From the NCBI GenBank assembly GCA_018389105.1, contig JACATO010001065.1:62001-126000 (forward strand): a stretch of 64,000 nt of DNA, in the 5' to 3' direction. The DNA is from Nautilus pompilius. Taxonomy: Eukaryota; Mollusca; Cephalopoda; Nautilida; Nautilidae. Positions 60,501-64,000 of the stretch are shown piece by piece. Below the pieces are notes generated by a model. That model was not told where the DNA came from. It saw nothing but the letters and a program-made list of their open reading frames with translations, and did no database searches. The first letter of the stretch is position 1, and the number at the start of each line of letters is the position of its first letter. The translations under genes were made by a program, and so were the position numbers.

Positions 60501-63500
60501 CAAACAAACTAGGTTTCAAACCTCAGCAAAGGTGAAAAGAGTCCAGCGTATAACTGTTGTTCCTTCTGTGCTTCCTGAATAAGGAAGTTAATTGGGATCT
60601 GCTCCAAAACATATTCAGAATAAGATTTCACCTTCCTGTTGAAAGAAACTGACAAACACTTGGATTGTAACTTATGGCTGGTCTATATGAAATACAACAA
60701 CAACAAAAACAAATTTCTGCATATTTCAGAGACCTACACCATGCCCACCCACCAAGAATGTGCTCTATGCAGCACATACACACACACATCCATCTCCAAG
60801 AATACATACAGTATTGTGCAAAAGTCTTAGGATTTATCTACATTTTTATTCATCTAAGTTCACTGTAGAAAGAAACAAACTAATGAGACATACAATTTAA
60901 TAAATTAATATCGAACAGTAGAGAAGATAAAAATTATGTATACTAATATTTAGTATGCCCATCCTTTTCTTTCATGATTGCTTGACTGTCTTGGGAGACG
61001 GGAAAGCACTACCCAGATTTCATCCTTGGTTTTTGGCTGTTCATTTTTTATTCTGTCCAAATAGTCCCAAAAATGTTCAATAATATTAAGGTAAGTGCTT
61101 TGTGGAGGCAACTTTAATAAATCTAGTATCCATACTCTTTTCTGCACTGTAAGCACGTTTTCAATTGTTGTCACACTGAAATATGAATACAACTAAATAC
61201 TGAAGGAATAACAATGGTGAATAAGAATCTGACTGTATCTGGCTACATTCATATTTCCTTTATTCTTACTAAATCTCCAACATTCATGGCAGAGATATAA
61301 CCCCAAAAATGCTTTACTGTAGGCTGCAGACATCTTAAAATGTTCTCCAATTTTTCTTCTTGCATCCCACTCTCTCCTAGAGTCAACAAATTTCAAACTC
61401 TGATTTATCTGACCAAAGGACTGTCTTCCATTATTCTTGAGCCCAGTTTTAGTGTTTGGTAGCATATTTTAGTCACTTAGCCTTAATATGGTTGCCAAGT
61501 TTACATCTAGTTTTAAGGAATAAGCAAGCAGCGATGTGTGACAAGTAGAAGTGATATGCACAAACCACAGAAAATAAGAACACAGACGAAGGATATGAAC
61601 AGAAGTGAACTAAAAGAAAGTAATAAAAAGTTTTCTATTAGAGGGAGGAGACTCTTGAAGTGTAAAGACCTGTGCATAGTCCAAGGTTTGATTCAAGGAA
61701 TTAAAAGTTGGCACAGTACCAGTGCACCTTTGGGTTCACCTCATAATAAAAAGGATTGCCTTTTGAACTTCTTCACTGCTTAGCAGGTAACTTGGAATGG
61801 CCACGGGGCTATAGAAGATGGAAAATCCACCCCAACTGAAATAATTTTCAGAGGATATGTAAGGCTTCACTTACACAAAAAATAAGATCATGAGCTTTAG
61901 TGAGAGAAACAAAGCAATTTTTTAATACTTGGTTAATTAACCCAGCTTTGAGCTGCCTAGAAGGCAAAAAAATCCACTTGACCTTCCTGCTGTAACCCAA
62001 TTTTGTTGGCTATCAAATTAAAAAAAATTAATTTGGTGCCCTGTCTTTATTTAAAAAGGGTTTCTTGACTGCCATCTCTCCTTTAAGCCCACTTAATCCC
62101 AAAGATCTTAGTACTGTAAAATCATGAACCTGAATCCCTGAGAATTCTGCCAGATCTTACTTTATCTTCTTGCTGGATGTCTTTTTATCCCTCAAGAGTT
62201 TTTTTTTGGGGGGGGGGGGCGCTGTTATTCTTTTAAGATATTTTTCTGGGTCATCCATACCTTTTCTATCAAAAACTTAACCAATATCTTTAAATTTCTT
62301 GAATGGCATATCTTTAAATTCCAGTTATCCTACCTATTTTGCATTGGGTTTTTATGTTGTTCATAAAGAAATATTATTTCATGTTTATTAGCAATTTAAT
62401 ATCTTTCCTATTTTTATTCAGTGATTATTCTGAGAGGAAACAAAATCATTAGTGTGTTTTCTAAGGTTTCCTAAGACTTTTGCATAGTATTGTACATAAA
62501 CATCTCCCTCCAAGAATGCATGCCATACACTGCACATACATAAACCACCACCTTCAAGGGATTTCAGACATCTGCTGTAGTCCTAGTATATAAACACAAT
62601 GATTAATATCCTTTTTACAGGCAGAAATCAACCATTCGGATACAAATTTGAAAGAGAATAAAATGATGCCCCGTACTTTGGTTTTCTTCCTTTCAGTTAT
62701 CTAATGTGCTGTAAGCCAAATGTAGCCAAAAAATTAAATCAATTAAAGTTTTGTACTGCGCCACTTACTATAGATTCACAAAGATAATACCTTTTATTCG
62801 CTTACATTTTTTAAAAAAACTGAATGAACTAGAAACGTTTTTTTAAAAAGTAAGTTATGCAATAAGTTAAGAGCTACAAGTAAGAATAGAGCTAAAATAT
62901 TTTTTTAAATGGTTCCAAGTACCTATTGATTTCATGTTGCTCAGCAGACAATCTTCATACAACAACAGATAGTAGAGCATCAGCAGCTGAGGTGTGAGGC
63001 AAGGTTTGTTTTCACTCCTTTCTCTGTCAGAGACACTGTCTGCTTCTGCCTCTTTAGAGTGGATGGCGAACACAGACTGTTTGTAGATATCAAGCACCTC
63101 CTGGTCAGTGATGGCCTCATTTAGGAAATCTGTTCTGGTCCCCTTCAAGATGATAGAGTTTACGTAGACCTCAATGAGCAGTGGAAGGCGAGGATGCAGA
63201 GGTGTTGAACTGTGACAGATCTGTTTGTAGATCCAATCCTAAGAGAGACATGGGCTTTAAAAACTCAGCAATGAAAGAATTTTTTTCAAATTTTCAGAAT
63301 CCATAAATTGTGTTAAAACAAATGGTCAGATAGCTTCAACATTGCAGAGTTCTTTATTCAGAATTCTACTTCTAAACTTAACAGGATTATTAAATGAGCA
63401 ACTACAAGACAGCTTTAAAAGAATGAGACAAGACAAAGAAAGTCTATCATTATGACTATAAAATGATTATGAAAATCTAGTTTTTATCTCATGAAGGGGC

Positions 63501-63696
63501 TCTTCAGACTGTTCAAATCAATGTCTCTAGATGATTGTGCTAGAAACCATTTAAAGCTCACCTTTATAGGAACTTTGTGTTTGGCAAATGACCTGCTCTT
63601 CAACAGCTGATATATACTGTGCACAGGGAGATAGCCTGTCATGTTTGCATTCAGTTGGTAGGTCACTGGCACTTTTACAGCATGTGTTGTGATCAC
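54392..63696 (-). CDS. INTS2: Integrator complex subunit 2, C-terminal part (12 exons; 5' end outside window)
   Basis: INTS2 is a large helical-repeat subunit of the nuclear Integrator complex, which cleaves snRNA 3' ends and terminates paused RNA polymerase II transcripts. Exons in transcript order: 63562-63696, 62923-63238, 60522-60635, 59869-60002, 59554-59764, 59016-59141, 58460-58685, 56354-56464, 55963-56070, 55437-55542, 55174-55341, 54392-54570. Together they encode about 644 residues. Recognised blocks include TGYLPVHSIYQLLKSR, QIPINFLIQEAQ, THYPHLCVVEDW, ELKNALSAAQESAVVQILLE, DLREVQCLICSFLHQMFISD, GIPSMHICLDFIPELLSQP and QYALPKTLNIARL, each collinear with animal INTS2. All junctions are phase-consistent except between 62923 and 60635. 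The N-terminal exons lie beyond 64,000. Confidence 0.94.
55174..55341 (-). CDS. INTS2: INTS2 exon
   Basis: Encodes VLSNEERVKFFIKTVPSLVR, QAFPPLCDDVTSLLTQVGRV and STTSNFVHS, ending at CAA|GTAAGC (phase 1). The preceding intron is only 95 nt. Confidence 0.92.
55437..55542 (-). CDS. INTS2: INTS2 exon
   Basis: Encodes MFAIELTSHLCCQYALPKTL and NIARLVLNVMFTMLG, ending at GAG|GTGAGT in phase 1. It aligns with the SHLC-QYALPKSL block of vertebrate INTS2. Confidence 0.95.
55963..56070 (-). CDS. INTS2: INTS2 exon
   Basis: 36 codons: GYPSELLLLTVTGIPSMH then ICLDFIPELLSQPQMEKQ. Phase 0 at both ends. This is one of the most conserved INTS2 segments. Confidence 0.96.
56354..56464 (-). CDS. INTS2: INTS2 exon
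   Basis: 37 codons: SKPGLLTDLREVQCLICSFL then HQMFISDPNLAKLVHFQ. Phase 0 at both ends. The upstream intron carries the Tc1 element at 56596-58052. Confidence 0.96.
56596..58052 (+). mobile_element. Tc1-like transposon with long terminal inverted repeats, inactive
   Basis: TA-flanked (56594-56595, 58053-58054), ends CAGGTG...CACCTG, with inverted repeats of roughly 200 bp. The plus-strand transposase starts MGKTADLTVVQKTLIDPLHK at 56887. Its blocks include SQSAVSKHIQ (DNA-binding paired-like domain), SDESKF (first acid), PQSVMIWGAMSS, FQQGLAPAH and PANSPDLNPIENL (final Glu). The second catalytic Asp of QQDLAPAH is Gly here, and there are frame changes in the N-terminal and central parts. It closely resembles Tc1 families widespread in fish and other aquatic animals. 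It is inserted in an INTS2 intron in the opposite orientation to the gene. Confidence 0.94.
58460..58685 (-). CDS. INTS2: INTS2 exon
   Basis: Encodes CPPILEIVLRVLSAYIHACR, VYLSNHIQANPVLEGTNP and ELKNALSAAQESAVVQILLE up to QQNEL, donor CTG|GTATGT. The first base finishes an Arg codon from the upstream exon, which ends at a GC donor. Confidence 0.95.
59016..59141 (-). CDS. INTS2: INTS2 exon with GC donor
   Basis: Encodes RLMTVNALRTMPGSMKMLPL and TENDIIIDPLIVLQGDERVF. It ends TTTAG|GCAAGT: a GC-AG intron with an otherwise perfect donor consensus. This junction alone keeps the frame into CPPILEIV, matching the vertebrate order RVHR-CPPL. Confidence 0.9.
59554..59764 (-). CDS. INTS2: INTS2 exon
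   Basis: Encodes AMKDFSEGQNCHVELLHLLN, MLHMKVRDLLSYADVIVSAL and KIWFRIHGLMPRR. The open frame extends upstream to 59,819, but the phase from the previous exon and alignment to INTS2 place the acceptor at ATCGTAG|CTATG (59764), giving a 104-nt intron. Confidence 0.9.
59869..60002 (-). CDS. INTS2: INTS2 exon
   Basis: Encodes LLVTHYPHLCVVEDWLAETS then NPTVLHSTLLVNHHKQCTPE up to VFQK. Acceptor TTGCAG, donor AAG|GTCAGT (phase 1). Matches the NYPHLCIVDDW block of vertebrate INTS2. Confidence 0.94.
60522..60635 (-). CDS. INTS2: INTS2 exon
   Basis: Encodes KVKSYSEYVLEQIPINFLIQ then EAQKEQQLYAGLFSPLLR. The donor is the weak CTGAG|GTTTGA, required by phase. The acceptor AACAG|GAAG leaves one base to complete a codon, which does not fit the donor phase of the exon at 62923. 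Confidence 0.9.
60809..62492 (-). mobile_element. Degraded Tc1-like transposon
   Basis: TA-flanked (60807-60808, 62493-62494). Its inverted ends share TGCAAAAGTCTTAGGA (left CAGTATTG..., right, inverted, CAATACTA...). Minus-strand pieces include SFGQINQSLKF with RREWDARRKIGEHF (central region), then TVQKRVWILDLLKLPPQSTY and LNIIEHFWDYLDRIKNEQPK (the PPQSPDLN-IEHLWD block with the final Glu). The frame is broken. About 0.9 kb at the right (61.5-62.4 kb) shows no transposase. It lies in the INTS2 intron between exons 62923 and 60635. Confidence 0.85.
62923..63238 (-). CDS. INTS2: INTS2 exon
   Basis: Encodes DWIYKQICHSSTPLHPRLPL, LIEVYVNSIILKGTRTDFLN, a Glu/Asp/Lys-rich variable part, and LTPQLLMLYYLLLYEDCLLS. 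Phase 0 acceptor (CTCTTAG). The donor ATAG|GTACTT gives phase 1. Confidence 0.95.
63562..63696 (-). CDS. INTS2: INTS2 exon (first visible)
   Basis: 45 codons, phase 0 at both ends: VITTHAVKVPVTYQLNANMT then GYLPVHSIYQLLKSRSFAKH up to KVPIK. It matches the TGYLPVHSIYQLLKSR block of animal INTS2. Further 5' exons are not in the window; 63,697-64,000 holds nothing recognisable. Confidence 0.95.
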
Positions 63697-64000
63697 CTGA
63701 AATCATTCAGTATACCCATGTCTGCAATTCTAAACATATATTAAACTGTTAAAAAATAATATAGCCTACTAATGCAACTTACATATCTCAGAAACCTATT
63801 GACAGCTTGAAAAATGTACATATGCCTGTCTGTGAGTCAAGTAAAACTTAAAACATATACAGAACATACACATTACACTAAAATTAAGTTTTGGGCTCAC
63901 AATGATCAGTTTCAGTCACTATATAGATTTCATATTAATTTTAGGATTACCAAACCAAAATGATTTTCTTGTACATTCTAATGACAAATGAAGCAGGCTA

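Noticed and set aside
1-64000. rRNA genes, functional tRNA genes, CRISPR arrays, bacterial operons, retroviral or other LTR elements
   Set aside because: None of their signatures was found; tRNA-like pieces lack a complete cloverleaf, and the only reverse transcriptases are of LINE type.

Overview
The window looks like animal nuclear DNA: AT-rich, with large introns, GT-AG splice sites, tRNA-derived SINE-like repeats and many DNA transposons (mariner, Tc1, hAT) plus an RNase-H-bearing LINE. CpG is plentiful from 1 to about 12.7 kb and then nearly absent across the two genes, except in a few islands and young transposons. That mosaic is typical of gene-body methylation in invertebrates. A mollusc or other lophotrochozoan would fit, but nothing proves the species.

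Layout. 1-12 kb: no gene; a decayed LINE reverse transcriptase (0.6-1.2 kb), a CT-rich minisatellite studded with TGACGTCA (5.5-5.9 kb), a 130-bp tandem duplication (8.2-8.46 kb) and a decayed Tc1 fragment (8.9-9.3 kb). 12.06-12.72 kb: CpG-rich island with a ~79-bp minisatellite, at the edge of the CpG-poor domain. 17.8-35.1 kb (+): phosphatidylserine decarboxylase (PISD), with two alternative 5' ends and four shared exons. 36.3-37.3 kb: hAT fossil. 40.1-41.2 kb: isolated CpG-rich, promoter-like block. 42.1-54.2 kb: a second, head-to-tail copy of the PISD region, now a pseudogene. It has lost its 5' coding exon and most of the last exon; a hAT element sits in its upstream block and a 3.8-kb LINE sits inside an exon. 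54.4-63.7 kb (-): the C-terminal half of Integrator complex subunit 2 (INTS2) in 12 recognisable exons, tail to tail with PISD and with Tc1 elements in two introns. Its N-terminal exons lie beyond the right edge.

The two genes are unrelated housekeeping functions. PISD makes phosphatidylethanolamine from phosphatidylserine; INTS2 is a scaffold subunit of the Integrator RNA-processing and transcription-termination complex. The most interesting points are the phase-compatible upstream exon chain that would give PISD a second, non-mitochondrial-looking N-terminus, the dated sequence of events that wrecked the tandem copy (duplication, LINE into an exon, deletion with a 29-bp micro-inversion), a GC-AG intron and an apparently missing small exon in INTS2, and the sharp CpG boundary near 12.7 kb.
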